Notes under the pieces: generated by a model
Seen by the model: the letters and a program-made list of their open reading frames with translations, nothing else
Told to the model about the DNA's origin: nothing
The model's database searches: none
Made by a program: the position numbers and the translations under genes
Shown: positions 56,038 through 64,000 of the stretch, piece by piece
How the letters are laid out: every line of letters starts with the position of its first letter
Numbering within the stretch: the first letter of the stretch is position 1
Assembly: GCA_963674475.2 (NCBI GenBank)
Contig: CAXXFQ010000017.1
Span: 434,001-498,000, forward strand
Source: CAXXFQ01 sp963674475
GTDB lineage: Bacteria; Planctomycetota; Planctomycetia; Pirellulales; Thermoguttaceae
Length of the DNA stretch: 64,000 nt
Direction: 5' to 3'

Positions 56038-58198
56038 CTTCCGACTTCCTTCGTCTTCGGAAAAAATAGGCTTTCATATAGTACATGATCGCGATCCCGG
56101 CAATTGTCATGTAACACCCGGCATATTTCCAGGCACGACCGGGATCGTAGGCTAACGACAAATAGGAGATGTACAGCTCGTCCCGATTGGCCGTGCCGCC
56201 GACGATTTCGTCGTAGGGGGCGTCGCCGGGTCCGAACGGACCGCCGTAGCTCGATTGGAACAATCGATAGGTTCGGCCAGTTTTCGGGTCGTTCACCGAC
56301 AAAGGCCGGTTCATCGAGATGGTCAGATTTTCCTCGATCGGCTTGCTCGGATCGTCCGCCTTGACCAGGTCGACCAGGCTGCCGTAGTGCGACGGGACTT
56401 TGGTGCCGGGGTCGAAACGTCGTTCGAACCGCTTCAAGCGGATCCCGAAACCCAGGTCGATTTTGTTATGGGTAAGGCGAATCGAGGCGGTTTGACCGTC
56501 CGCGTCGACCGACATGGTGTCCGCCGCCGGAGTTTCGGGGCCGGGGGTGGTCAGCCAGGCCTCTTTCGATTTTTCGCTCGATTTATCCCCCGAATTTTTG
56601 CCCGACTCTTCGCCGACCTGTAAACGGACGAGGGTCCGGGGTGTTTTTTTCTTCTTTTTGGCTTCCTTCGAAAACGGGATCGGGCGAACCTCGAACCCGG
56701 GCGTTTTCGCGGGCGAGAACTGGGCGACGTAAAATTGGATCGGCAGCGTCGACTTGGCCGCGACAGTTATCTCATCCTGGTTCAGCGGCACCGGGCCCTG
56801 CGCGGCGACCTGATGTCCGTCCCAGAACCGATAGAAAAGTTTTTCGTCGTCCGACTGAAGCAAATCGATTCGACCGGCGGCCGCTTCGTCGAGCAGTTGG
56901 CGGGGAATTTGTCGCGCGGCCGCGGCCCAACGCTTCTTTGCGTCAGAGGTTTCGTCCTTCGATGGGTTTTGCAGCAAGGACAGCATCGCGGTCGGGTCGA
57001 ACCACCAGGTGCCAAAATAGCCCGCGCGGCGGTCCGGCTGATCGAGATTCGGCTTCAGGGCGTGAAGCAACAGCGTCCCGTCAGCGAAAGTGTGTGGTGT
57101 CGCGGGCGTTTTCTTTTCTTGGTCTTTTTCTTGGGGGGGCTCGGTCTCGAAGATCCTCAGTTGCAGTCGCAGTCGAGGCAGATCGAAGGCGGTCAGCTCG
57201 ACCGATTTGCCCGAGTTGCCCAAGGTTTTCGGTTTGTTGTCCAGAAGGTCGACAAGCGAAACGAGGTGTTTTTGACCGTCGACCTCAAGGACCAACTGTC
57301 CCCATAGGCCCAAGTCTCCCTCGGGGCCGCTTTGCAAAAAAACACCGGTTTCGGCCTTCGTCGTCGCCATGGAAAAGGTGACCCATCCGGCGTTGTCAAC
57401 CGCGGCCCGATCGCCGAGTCGCATGTCGGGGGCGCCGCGGTGGGCGGCCATCTTTCGAACCGAAAGTTTGAGGCGTTGCCAAGCGTCGGCGCTTCGTCGG
57501 TTTGGCGTGCGACCCGTGCGGACTTCCAACTCAACGCGTGGGACGGCTATCTGTTCCGAATCGGCATAGTAGTCGAGAACTTCGAATCCGACGCCGTTGT
57601 TTTCGTAGTGAAGCCCTTGGTCGTGGGAAACGCTGCGCCAGGGAAACCAGAAACAGGCCGCGTAGTCGTTCCAGCTGAGCGGTCCGGGTGCGAAGGGGAT
57701 TCGCACCGTTTTCTTTTTGTCGTCGGTGCCGTTTTTCGAAAGAGTCAGATCGAAATGCTGACGGTTTTCGATCGCTTGGGTCGTCGTTTCCCCTTCGAAG
57801 ATCGAGACGGTCGCTTCAATTCCGTCGTGCTTGGTGAACCAGCATCCGACCAGCAACACGACGATCCCCGCGTGAACGACCAGAAAGCCGGTCTGTTGGC
57901 GGCGCCAGGGCCATTTCATAAGCGTGCTGGCGATCAGGTTGATGCCCAACAGCACGGCCAGGGCGGTAAACCACCAGGACTGATAGACGTAAAACTGGAC
58001 AAACGGCGTGCCGTACGGTCCTTCGACGAAAAAGGTCGCCCAGGCTAACACGGCTGCCCCGACCAGAATGACGACCGTCGCCAGCCCGGAAGAGCCGAGC
58101 AACGCGATCAGCCGCCAAATTGGCGAAAAGGGGCGTTTTTTTTCGGTTATGCGGGCTGGTTTCATATTCACTTTTTTGCGCGGACCGGAAGCGACCAT
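56030..58198 (-). CDS. ResB-like cytochrome c biogenesis protein
   Basis: A 722-residue membrane protein. Three helices lie near residues 35-57, 75-95 and 103-122 (SSGLATVVILVGAAVLAWAT; TALAVLLGINLIA; GFLVVHAGIVVLLVGCW), then a periplasmic region of about 560 residues, then a last helix near 690-710. This is the ResB (Ccs1) plan, whose members work with ResC in system II haem delivery to cytochrome c, but the periplasmic part is unusually long and Lys/Pro-rich in places. No ResC/CcsA gene is adjacent, so the role is inferred from family only. The start is uncertain: GGAGG lies very close to the ATG at 58198, and an ATG at 58165 is possible. Confidence 0.8.
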   Translation of the reverse strand: MVASGPRKKVNMKPARITEKKRPFSPIWRLIALLGSSGLATVVILVGAAVLAWATFFVEGPYGTPFVQFYVYQSWWFTALAVLLGINLIASTLMKWPWRRQQTGFLVVHAGIVVLLVGCWFTKHDGIEATVSIFEGETTTQAIENRQHFDLTLSKNGTDDKKKTVRIPFAPGPLSWNDYAACFWFPWRSVSHDQGLHYENNGVGFEVLDYYADSEQIAVPRVELEVRTGRTPNRRSADAWQRLKLSVRKMAAHRGAPDMRLGDRAAVDNAGWVTFSMATTKAETGVFLQSGPEGDLGLWGQLVLEVDGQKHLVSLVDLLDNKPKTLGNSGKSVELTAFDLPRLRLQLRIFETEPPQEKDQEKKTPATPHTFADGTLLLHALKPNLDQPDRRAGYFGTWWFDPTAMLSLLQNPSKDETSDAKKRWAAAARQIPRQLLDEAAAGRIDLLQSDDEKLFYRFWDGHQVAAQGPVPLNQDEITVAAKSTLPIQFYVAQFSPAKTPGFEVRPIPFSKEAKKKKKTPRTLVRLQVGEESGKNSGDKSSEKSKEAWLTTPGPETPAADTMSVDADGQTASIRLTHNKIDLGFGIRLKRFERRFDPGTKVPSHYGSLVDLVKADDPSKPIEENLTISMNRPLSVNDPKTGRTYRLFQSSYGGPFGPGDAPYDEIVGGTANRDELYISYLSLAYDPGRAWKYAGCYMTIAGIAIMYYMKAYFFRRRRKSEDE

Positions 58199-58285
58199 CT
58201 CCTCCTGTCAGGGGAGTCTGTACGAGTCTACCAGGTAGTCGAAGAACTCGCAAGAACCGGCCCCATCGCTCGCCGTGGGAGGCGA

Positions 58286-59053
58286 CTATTTTTGCTCGCC
58301 CAAGAGCTTTTGGACCGTCGGCTCGATCGCCTCGGCCCACAGGGTGTACCCCTTGGCATTGGGGTGGAGCAGGTCGGGCATGACCGATTTCGGCAGCGTG
58401 CCGTCCTCTTCGAGAAAGACGTTGCCGATGTCGAGGTAAAAGACCCGACGGTTGTCAGCCAGTTTCGGAAGATACTGGTTGATCGCGTTGACCCCTTCGC
58501 GTTTCTTGCAATCGGCGGTCGGGCCCCACGGGAAGACGGCCAACAGAAGAATTTTCATCTCGGGCTGTTTTGTTTCGAGCCGTTTTAAAATCGCGCGGAT
58601 GCCGTCGACCTTTTGTTCGGGGGTACTGGACTTCTGGTTGATATTGTTGACGCCGATCAAAAGGACGGTCAGCTTCGGCTTCATGCCGTCGAACGCCCCG
58701 TGGTCGATCCGCCAGAGGACCTGTTCAATCCGGTCGCCGCCGAAACCGAGATCAAGCGCCTTTCGGTTGGCGTAGTACTGGTTCCAAATCTCCTTGCCGC
58801 CTTTTTCCCAGCCGTGGGTGATCGAATCGCCGAGGAAGACCAGGTCGATATCGCCGCCGCAATCCTTGACTTCCTTTATTTTCTGTTCGTGACGTGGCAT
58901 CCACCACGATTGGGCCCAATCGGCCGTCTGCACCGCCGGGGTGGTCACGACATGTTTGGGGATCGGGCATTCGGCACGTAAGGTCGCGCTGATTCCGAGG
59001 AGCAGTCCGAAGGTAAGAAGAATGCGACTAAACGGAGCGTCAAGCGTTTTCAT
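58286..59053 (-). CDS. Exported SGNH/GDSL-type esterase
   Basis: A 255-residue secreted hydrolase. The signal peptide (FSRILLTFGLLLGISATLRA) ends near residue 27. SGNH blocks are present: Ser77 in FLGDSITHG, Gly in GFGGDRIEQV, Asn in LIGVNNINQ, and the Asp-x-x-His pair in PDLLHPNAKGY near the C-terminus. The closest recognisable relatives are platelet-activating-factor acetylhydrolase-like esterases, often sugar O-acetylesterases in this phylum. The substrate is unknown. It lies upstream of the ResB-like gene on the same strand. Confidence 0.9.
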   Translation of the reverse strand: MKTLDAPFSRILLTFGLLLGISATLRAECPIPKHVVTTPAVQTADWAQSWWMPRHEQKIKEVKDCGGDIDLVFLGDSITHGWEKGGKEIWNQYYANRKALDLGFGGDRIEQVLWRIDHGAFDGMKPKLTVLLIGVNNINQKSSTPEQKVDGIRAILKRLETKQPEMKILLLAVFPWGPTADCKKREGVNAINQYLPKLADNRRVFYLDIGNVFLEEDGTLPKSVMPDLLHPNAKGYTLWAEAIEPTVQKLLGEQK

Positions 59054-59186
59054 AGGTGTTTTTCTTTTCTGAAACAGGGGGGAATCATGGTGGTAAGCTG
59101 GTGTCTGAATCGGTAAGCGAAGTAAGCTTGGGGTGTGGTGATGATAATGAAAAACGTTCTTCCTTGGCGGTCAAGGGAAGGGCGGT

Positions 59187-59720
59187 CTATCGTGAAAGTC
59201 CCGGATAGCGGCCTTGTTTTTGAGCGGCCTCAAAGAAGGCCTCCATCAACATGACGTGGAATTTTTGGTCGTACTGCTTATCGGGCATTGCGCGGATTTT
59301 CGCGTTGAGCGTTTTTCGCTCTTCGGCCGAAAGGGTTTCAAACCGTTTTCGGAATTCGATGGCGTCGCGACCTTTGGACGAAATTTCATAGGTCAGCTGG
59401 ATTCGGGCCAGTTCGCCGCCGTCGAGCCAGATCACATCGCAGCTCTGACAGAAGTCGAAATGGACGGAGGCCGGGGCGTCGAGAAAACGTTTTTTCATCG
59501 AGAGCCGACACCGGGGACAACGGATCTTTTGCTTCGTGTCCGGGGCCGCCTCTTCGAGCACTTCTTTTTTCAGTTCCGTGACCGAGTTGCCCGGATGGCG
59601 TTTGATCGATTCGAGCCGTTTTCGGGCAAGCAGATGACCGTGGCATTTCGGGCATTTTTGGATCCGGAAACTCTCGTATTTCACGCGAGCAAGCGTCGTT
59701 TGACAAACGGGACATTTCAT
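59187..59720 (-). CDS. Zf-TFIIB-type double zinc-ribbon protein
   Basis: A 177-residue protein with two zinc ribbons. The first is MKCPVCQTTL ... KCPKCHGHLL within residues 1-31. The second is IRCPRCRLSM ... FDFCQSCDVIWLDGGEL near residues 66-103, where the WLDGGEL end is typical of the zf-TFIIB family. The C-terminal 70 residues are helical and charged with no motif. No signal peptide or membrane segment is seen. Function is unknown for most members; nucleic-acid or protein binding is possible. Confidence 0.82.
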   Translation of the reverse strand: MKCPVCQTTLARVKYESFRIQKCPKCHGHLLARKRLESIKRHPGNSVTELKKEVLEEAAPDTKQKIRCPRCRLSMKKRFLDAPASVHFDFCQSCDVIWLDGGELARIQLTYEISSKGRDAIEFRKRFETLSAEERKTLNAKIRAMPDKQYDQKFHVMLMEAFFEAAQKQGRYPGLSR

Positions 59721-59811
59721 CGGCCACCCCTCCCCCTTTTTTAGTCCTATTTTTCAGAGCCTCTGCCGTTGTCTTTCGGTAGGCGTTGCGCGTGAATCTC
59801 ACACGAACGTG

Positions 59812-60579
59812 CTAGGTCGACTCATCAAGCAGACCGCCGAATTTCCGATTTCGTCGGGCGTAGTCGCGGATCGCTTGCAAGAGAAGCGACTCGTTGAAAT
59901 CGGGCCATTCCCGCTCGGTGACCCAGACCTCGGCGTAGCTGATTTGCCAGAGCAGGTAGTTGCTCAGTCGCATCTCGCCGGCGGTTCGAATCAATAGATC
60001 CGGGTCGGGCATCCCGGCGGTGTAGAGATGATCGGCGATCGTGGATTCGTCGATTTCCGTAGCGTCGATTTGGCCTTCGAGCGTCTCTTGGACAATCCGA
60101 CGGACGGCGTCGGTAATTTCGGCCCGGGCGCCGTAGTTGATCGCCAGGCAGAGGTTCAACCCGGTCGCCTCACGGCTGAGTTCGATCGTGCGGTCTATCT
60201 CTTCGAGCACGTCGGCGGGAATCCCGTCGCGGCGTCCGATGACCGACAGCCGGATGTTTTGGTCGAGAATTGTCGACCGCTCTTCGACCATGTACTGGCC
60301 CAAGAGGTGCATCAAGAATTCGAGCTCGGCGGCCGGCCGTTTCCAGTTTTCGCTGGAGAGGCAGTAGAGCGTCAATTGCTCAAGCCCCAGTGTGGCGGCC
60401 GTTTCGGTCGTCTTTCGGACGGCGGCGACACCCCGGCGATGGCCCTCGATTCGCGGCAGACCACGGCGGTTGGCCCAGCGGCCGTTGCCGTCCATGATGA
60501 TCGCAATATGACGAGGACGCTTTTCGGGCGGGACGTCATAAGAGCCAAGATCGTCGGCGATGGTCTCGACGCGACTCAT
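59812..60579 (-). CDS. uppS: Undecaprenyl diphosphate synthase (isoprenyl transferase)
   Basis: UppS adds isopentenyl units in cis to farnesyl diphosphate, making the lipid carrier for wall and O-antigen precursors. The 255-residue protein has the catalytic Asp30 in HIAIIMDGNGRWA, then GHRRGVAAVRK, LTLYCLSSENWKRP, INYGARAEI and the C-terminal DLLIRTAGEMRLSNYLLWQ followed by WPDF. A palindrome with 9-bp arms lies about 115-150 bases upstream. cdsA, the frequent partner, is not adjacent. Confidence 0.95.
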   Translation of the reverse strand: MSRVETIADDLGSYDVPPEKRPRHIAIIMDGNGRWANRRGLPRIEGHRRGVAAVRKTTETAATLGLEQLTLYCLSSENWKRPAAELEFLMHLLGQYMVEERSTILDQNIRLSVIGRRDGIPADVLEEIDRTIELSREATGLNLCLAINYGARAEITDAVRRIVQETLEGQIDATEIDESTIADHLYTAGMPDPDLLIRTAGEMRLSNYLLWQISYAEVWVTEREWPDFNESLLLQAIRDYARRNRKFGGLLDEST

Positions 60580-60693
60580 GGAATAAAAATTCTCCCTGGG
60601 AAAAATAAAACGGGGGACGACCGCTCTTGGATGAAATAAGACCGAATTTCCTTTATTTTAACGCTATCCCCTCTCGCTTTCAATCAAGGGGTT

Positions 60694-60726
60694 TTACTAA
60701 TTGCAACTGTAACTAGAAATTAGTAA
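60694..60726. promoter_or_regulatory. Operator-like inverted repeat upstream of uppS
   Basis: TTACTAATT (60694-60702) and AATTAGTAA (60718-60726) are perfect 9-bp arms separated by 15 bases, between uppS and the ketosynthase-like gene. No T-run follows. A regulator site or a small hairpin are both possible. Confidence 0.45.
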
Positions 60727-60799
60727 TTGGTATTGATAACGGGTGTCGCCCATGGGTGGTTTTTCGCCCGATGGCTTTTTCGTGGCGGGACTCAATCGC

Positions 60800-62134
60800 C
60801 TAGGCGGCGAAACGTCGCACGGCCACCGCGGCGGCTTGGCCTTGGGGGGTGATGCTCAAATGGACGAAGCTGTCACCAGACGGGGTGCCCGCGTCCGTCA
60901 CGACACGAACCGGGCAGTCCGGATCGGCCGTTTCGTAGTTGAGCACCGGGAAGAGTTTTTCGTTTTTGAGGGCCAAAAGCCCGGCGATCAGCTCAATGAC
61001 GCCGCTTCCGGCGCCCAGGTTGCCGGTGTGTCCTTTGACCGTCGTGACTGGTGGGGCCTGGTCGGGACTGCCGAGGACCTCGCAGATGGCAGCCGCCTCG
61101 GCCGCGTCACTCGTACGGGTCGAAAGGCCGTGTGCCTGCAGGTGACCGAGCGATTCGGCCGTAAGGCCCGCGTCGTCCAAGGCGATTCGTAGCGCGTTTT
61201 TTAAGGCCAAACGCGGGTTGCCAACCAGATTGCGATCGGTCGCGACCGAGGCCGAACGACCAACGATTTCGCCGTAGATCGTCGCGCCGCGCGCTTGGGC
61301 CGATTCGAGCGATTCGAGAATGACTGCCCCGGCCCCTTCGCCCAGGACCATGCCGGACCGGTTTCGGTCGAACGGACGGCTCGCCTTGGTCGGATCCTCG
61401 GCGTCGGTCGCCAGTTCGTCATGTTGGGTCGAGTGGATCGTTTTGACCGGGTGGATTCGGGTTCCGGTCGCTCCGGCGAGGATGATTTCGGCACGCCCCT
61501 CGGCGATAATACGAAACGCTTCGCCGACGGACAGGTCGGCCGACGCCTCGCGGACGGTGATCGAATTGCTCGGGCCTTGGAAGTCGTTGTAAATCGCGAT
61601 GTGACTGGCCGGCATGTTCGGCAAGAATTTCAGCAGCCAAAGCGGCGACAATTGCGGCAAGCCTTTTTTGGCCCAACGCCCGAATTCAAATTGGCCCGTT
61701 TCCTCACAGGTCTTCTGGACCGCGCGAGTGAACTCGTCGGGCAGTGTGATCATGTAGTCGGAGCCGAAGCTGACGCCGGTCGTCTTGGTCGGACAACTGC
61801 CGAAGGTGATTCCGGCATGATTGATCGCTCGTTGCGCGGCGGCGACTCCCATTTGGCACTCACGGCACATGACCTTGAGCCCTTTTCGGATTGCCTTTTT
61901 CTGACTCTTCTCCAGTTCACCGAACCCGTCAATTTTCCCGGTGAATTCAGAGGCCTCGGCGCCGAAATCGACGGGAAAAACACCTTGGGGAATCAACGTC
62001 AGCGGTCCGACGCCGCTTTGGCCAGTATAGAGCGCATCCCAAAATGTCTCTAAATCGCTGCCCAGTGGGCTAATCAGGCCCATACCGGTGATGACGACTC
62101 GTCGCGGCTCCGCATTCGTTTGCTTGTCATTCAT
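60800..62134 (-). CDS. Degenerate beta-ketoacyl synthase (FabF-like, Cys to Glu)
   Basis: A 444-residue thiolase-fold protein clearly related to FabF along its whole length: VVITGMGLISPLG at the start, ASRPFDRNRSGMVLGEGAGA near 251-270 and AHGLSTRTSDAAEA near 334-347. The active site is altered. Aligned without gaps to E. coli FabF in this block (GPS.SI.....S....G), the nucleophile Cys is Glu196. His335 is kept. The second His is Asn372 (KGHTGN in place of KSMTGH), with a His three places earlier. The C-terminal GFGGTN loop is missing. It cannot condense by the usual mechanism; it may be a decarboxylase or chain-length-factor-like partner, or bind acyl chains. No acyl carrier protein or intact ketosynthase lies in the window. 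Confidence 0.88.
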   Translation of the reverse strand: MNDKQTNAEPRRVVITGMGLISPLGSDLETFWDALYTGQSGVGPLTLIPQGVFPVDFGAEASEFTGKIDGFGELEKSQKKAIRKGLKVMCRECQMGVAAAQRAINHAGITFGSCPTKTTGVSFGSDYMITLPDEFTRAVQKTCEETGQFEFGRWAKKGLPQLSPLWLLKFLPNMPASHIAIYNDFQGPSNSITVREASADLSVGEAFRIIAEGRAEIILAGATGTRIHPVKTIHSTQHDELATDAEDPTKASRPFDRNRSGMVLGEGAGAVILESLESAQARGATIYGEIVGRSASVATDRNLVGNPRLALKNALRIALDDAGLTAESLGHLQAHGLSTRTSDAAEAAAICEVLGSPDQAPPVTTVKGHTGNLGAGSGVIELIAGLLALKNEKLFPVLNYETADPDCPVRVVTDAGTPSGDSFVHLSITPQGQAAAVAVRRFAA

Positions 62135-62339
62135 GGACGACCAGTTTACTCCGGAAAAAAGGATACCCCATGCTTGATGGGTATAAAAGGTTTGATTGTT
62201 GTTTCAAGAAACCTGGAGGATAAGCGTTTTAGGACGAGTTTACTACCCCTCTCCAGTCCTTGCCATATTCCTTGGGGGAGGGGGTAGTAAAAAACGGGTT
62301 CTTTTCCCCTTAATTTGGGAAAATTCAGTTTGCGACAGA

Positions 62340-63653
62340 TTAATATCGGCCGTGATAGCTTCTCGCTTCGCGTTGGGCTTGACGAATTGGCTGAGCTGTG
62401 GTCGCTGCGGCGGCTGTCGGGGTCTGAGGTCGACTTTCGATCATGACTAACATCTCGACTCGATCTCGTTTGCCGGTGAAAAACTCGGTAACGGTGGTCG
62501 CCCCGCCGGAGGCGATCGGAGCGGGGACCATGCTCATGGCGATCAACAGTACCTGATCGGTCGGCCAGCGGAACCGTTCGTTGAACTGGAACTGGGTGAG
62601 CTGAGGAACCTCGATTTTGGTTCGCGGCTGAGGTCCACCTGTTTGGGGGAGCTCGATTTCAACCGAGTGGAGTTTTTCGACGTTGGTCATCGAACATTTG
62701 ATTGCCGCGTCGATCGTCTTGGTGTCTTCGGAGAGTAAAGGGCTAAATTCCAGGGCGAACCCCTCGTCGATTTGCCCCATTTGCTGTTGAAAGCCGCTGG
62801 TCCAGGCCCCGTTTTGAATCGAGACGTCCTGAAGGAAATTTTTCGGACGCATCAGCGAGACGACATTTGATTGGCCGTTGTGGATCAACAGGTGGGGAGA
62901 ACCGTGTTCGCGGTAGTCGCTTCGCCGACGCAGATCGCCTAGCAATACGGCCGCTTCCTCTCGCCGCAGGACCCAGGCCTGGATGCCGGTCGACTGGGTG
63001 ATGACCGGTCGGAGGGTTTTTTGGGATCGGGTCCGCCAATCGGGTGAGCCAATCGAGATGACCCGAAGCCCGAAGGCGTACATTTCGGCCTGAGTGCCGG
63101 TAAAACGTCGGACCATCGCGGCAATTCTTGCCTGCATCTGGGGGGTATGGTAGACGCGAATGGTTTTCGGAGTCACACTCAAAATTCCCAAGGGGGAGCC
63201 GTGCCAGACTTCATACCCGGTATCGCGAAGGATCCAGTCGGTCATCGCCTGTTCAGGCCGATTGGTGGTCGTGACCCTTCGGGTGTAGGGGGTGATGTCA
63301 TATTCTTTCCAAATCTGCCCCCCCTCGCGAGGTAGACTGATTGGCGAACGGCCTGAGTACGCTTGGCTGCTGGCGACGGGGACGGTGTGGGAATCGTCGA
63401 CGATTTCCGCCGGAATTGGCTCGACCTGCGATTTGGAAGGGGTCGACTTGGTCGGATGGGATACCTCTACAGAAGTATTTGAGGGTGTCTTGCTTTGCCA
63501 ATCGGCCGAATAGAGGCAACTTTCACCCCCTATCAGCAGTGTTAGTGCAAGGAAGAAGCCCAACGACCCAACGGCCGTTTTTTTCCTGGGATGTTTTTTT
63601 CTATGAAAGGGGAGGAACGGGAACGGAATTTTGCAAAGGATCGATGAAAGCAT
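62340..63653 (-). CDS. Exported secretin-related protein
   Basis: A 437-residue protein with a basic N-terminus and signal-type helix (residues 27-45, GSLGFFLALTLLIGGESC). A Ser/Pro/Thr-rich linker leads to a domain like the N-domains of secretins: a strand then VYHTPQMQARIAAMVRRF near residues 175-192, matching the pattern of periplasmic secretin subdomains. A later EGFALEFSPLLSEDTKTIDAAI resembles the start of a secretin core, but the protein is too short for a complete barrel. It may be a periplasmic ring-forming or degenerate relative. AAGGAG and AAGGAA precede the ATG. Orphan: no pilus or secretion gene is nearby. Confidence 0.65.
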   Translation of the reverse strand: MLSSILCKIPFPFLPFHRKKHPRKKTAVGSLGFFLALTLLIGGESCLYSADWQSKTPSNTSVEVSHPTKSTPSKSQVEPIPAEIVDDSHTVPVASSQAYSGRSPISLPREGGQIWKEYDITPYTRRVTTTNRPEQAMTDWILRDTGYEVWHGSPLGILSVTPKTIRVYHTPQMQARIAAMVRRFTGTQAEMYAFGLRVISIGSPDWRTRSQKTLRPVITQSTGIQAWVLRREEAAVLLGDLRRRSDYREHGSPHLLIHNGQSNVVSLMRPKNFLQDVSIQNGAWTSGFQQQMGQIDEGFALEFSPLLSEDTKTIDAAIKCSMTNVEKLHSVEIELPQTGGPQPRTKIEVPQLTQFQFNERFRWPTDQVLLIAMSMVPAPIASGGATTVTEFFTGKRDRVEMLVMIESRPQTPTAAAATTAQPIRQAQREARSYHGRY

Positions 63654-64000
63654 GTTCCTTACTCCTTGCCAGTTAAGGACTTAAGCCTATTTTTAGTTGA
63701 GAAAGGCCCGGGTCCCTTGGCGTCGATATTGTGCGATCGCTCCTGTCTCGATTTGTAGAAATCGGAGACGGACGTTAAACGTAATGTTTTAAAGTGTGGT
63801 ATAATGAGGGTCGGCATTTTGGGGCGTTCCCCCACGTCGCCGTGAAGTTGCATCCAACCGAAAACCACTTTAAATGGAGCTTGGGAGTATAAGGAGGAAT
63901 GTTTTTTGGGGCAAGATGAGTTCTGAATATCCACCCCCCTCCGTGGAGGTTTTTGGGTTTCTCGGCCTTCTCCCTTTTCTTCCGGAGAAAGCTTGTCGGC
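63654..64000. other. Right-end stretch without a supported gene
   Basis: A -10-like TATAAT at 63800-63805 on the plus strand has no good -35. CCTCC-GT-GGAGG followed by TTTTT lies near 63938-63955 and may be a weak terminator. A leftward frame of 91 codons ending at 63659 has no family likeness. Confidence 0.45.

Overview
The window looks like chromosomal DNA of a planctomycete (phylum Planctomycetota; class Planctomycetia is likely, finer placement is a guess). The reasons are several families that cluster in that phylum: an exported DUF1080 protein, a zinc-ribbon protein with a Pro/Glu-rich tail, a rhomboid protease with a basic C-terminal extension, an alpha-toroid prenyltransferase-like protein, very long TPR and HEAT proteins beside ExbB/ExbD, an exported SGNH esterase, a degenerate ketosynthase and long intergenic gaps. 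I see no rRNA, tRNA, CRISPR array, transposase or prophage.

Layout. 1-9.8 kb: a zinc-ribbon protein cut by the window edge, a MetX-MetW fusion, ribosomal protein S20, a TPR protein, uroporphyrinogen-III synthase, a glycosyltransferase-like protein and a rhomboid protease. 10-17.5 kb: a complete five-gene peptide ABC importer whose two permeases are unusually enlarged. 17.7-18.4 kb: an AT-richer P-loop kinase. 18.6-20.9 kb: groES-groEL behind a near-perfect sigma-54 promoter. 21-25.7 kb: queF and queC (7-deazaguanine pathway), nadA and an HD-domain phosphohydrolase. 25.7-43.4 kb: two divergent blocks, leftward TPR-TPR-ExbB-ExbD-ExbD and rightward giant TPR-HEAT-HEAT lipoprotein-hydroxyacyl-CoA dehydrogenase, separated by about 900 bases holding a 37-base tandem repeat. 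44-64 kb: ADP-forming acyl-CoA synthetase, OprP-type porin, HtrA protease, ThiL, DUF1080 protein, alpha-toroid protein, NAMPT, PurB, ResB-like protein, SGNH esterase, zinc-finger protein, UppS, a ketosynthase lacking its nucleophile, and a secretin-related exported protein.

The most interesting signal is not a gene. Four copies of an intergenic element of about 130 bases lie 28 to 47 bases behind the stop codons of oppC, oppF, nadA and the HD gene, always in the same orientation relative to that gene. Each copy is a string of hairpins. The arms of the third and fourth hairpins differ between copies but change on both sides, so pairing is kept. This points to a structured 3'-UTR element or a mobile palindromic repeat. 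A different array of hairpins follows purB. Other items worth a second look are the sigma-54 control of groESL, the ketosynthase with Glu in place of Cys, the large insertion in OppB, a one-base frameshift near the end of the 1.5-kiloresidue TPR gene, and a long imperfect stem-loop in the 1-kb gap between rpsT and metXW.
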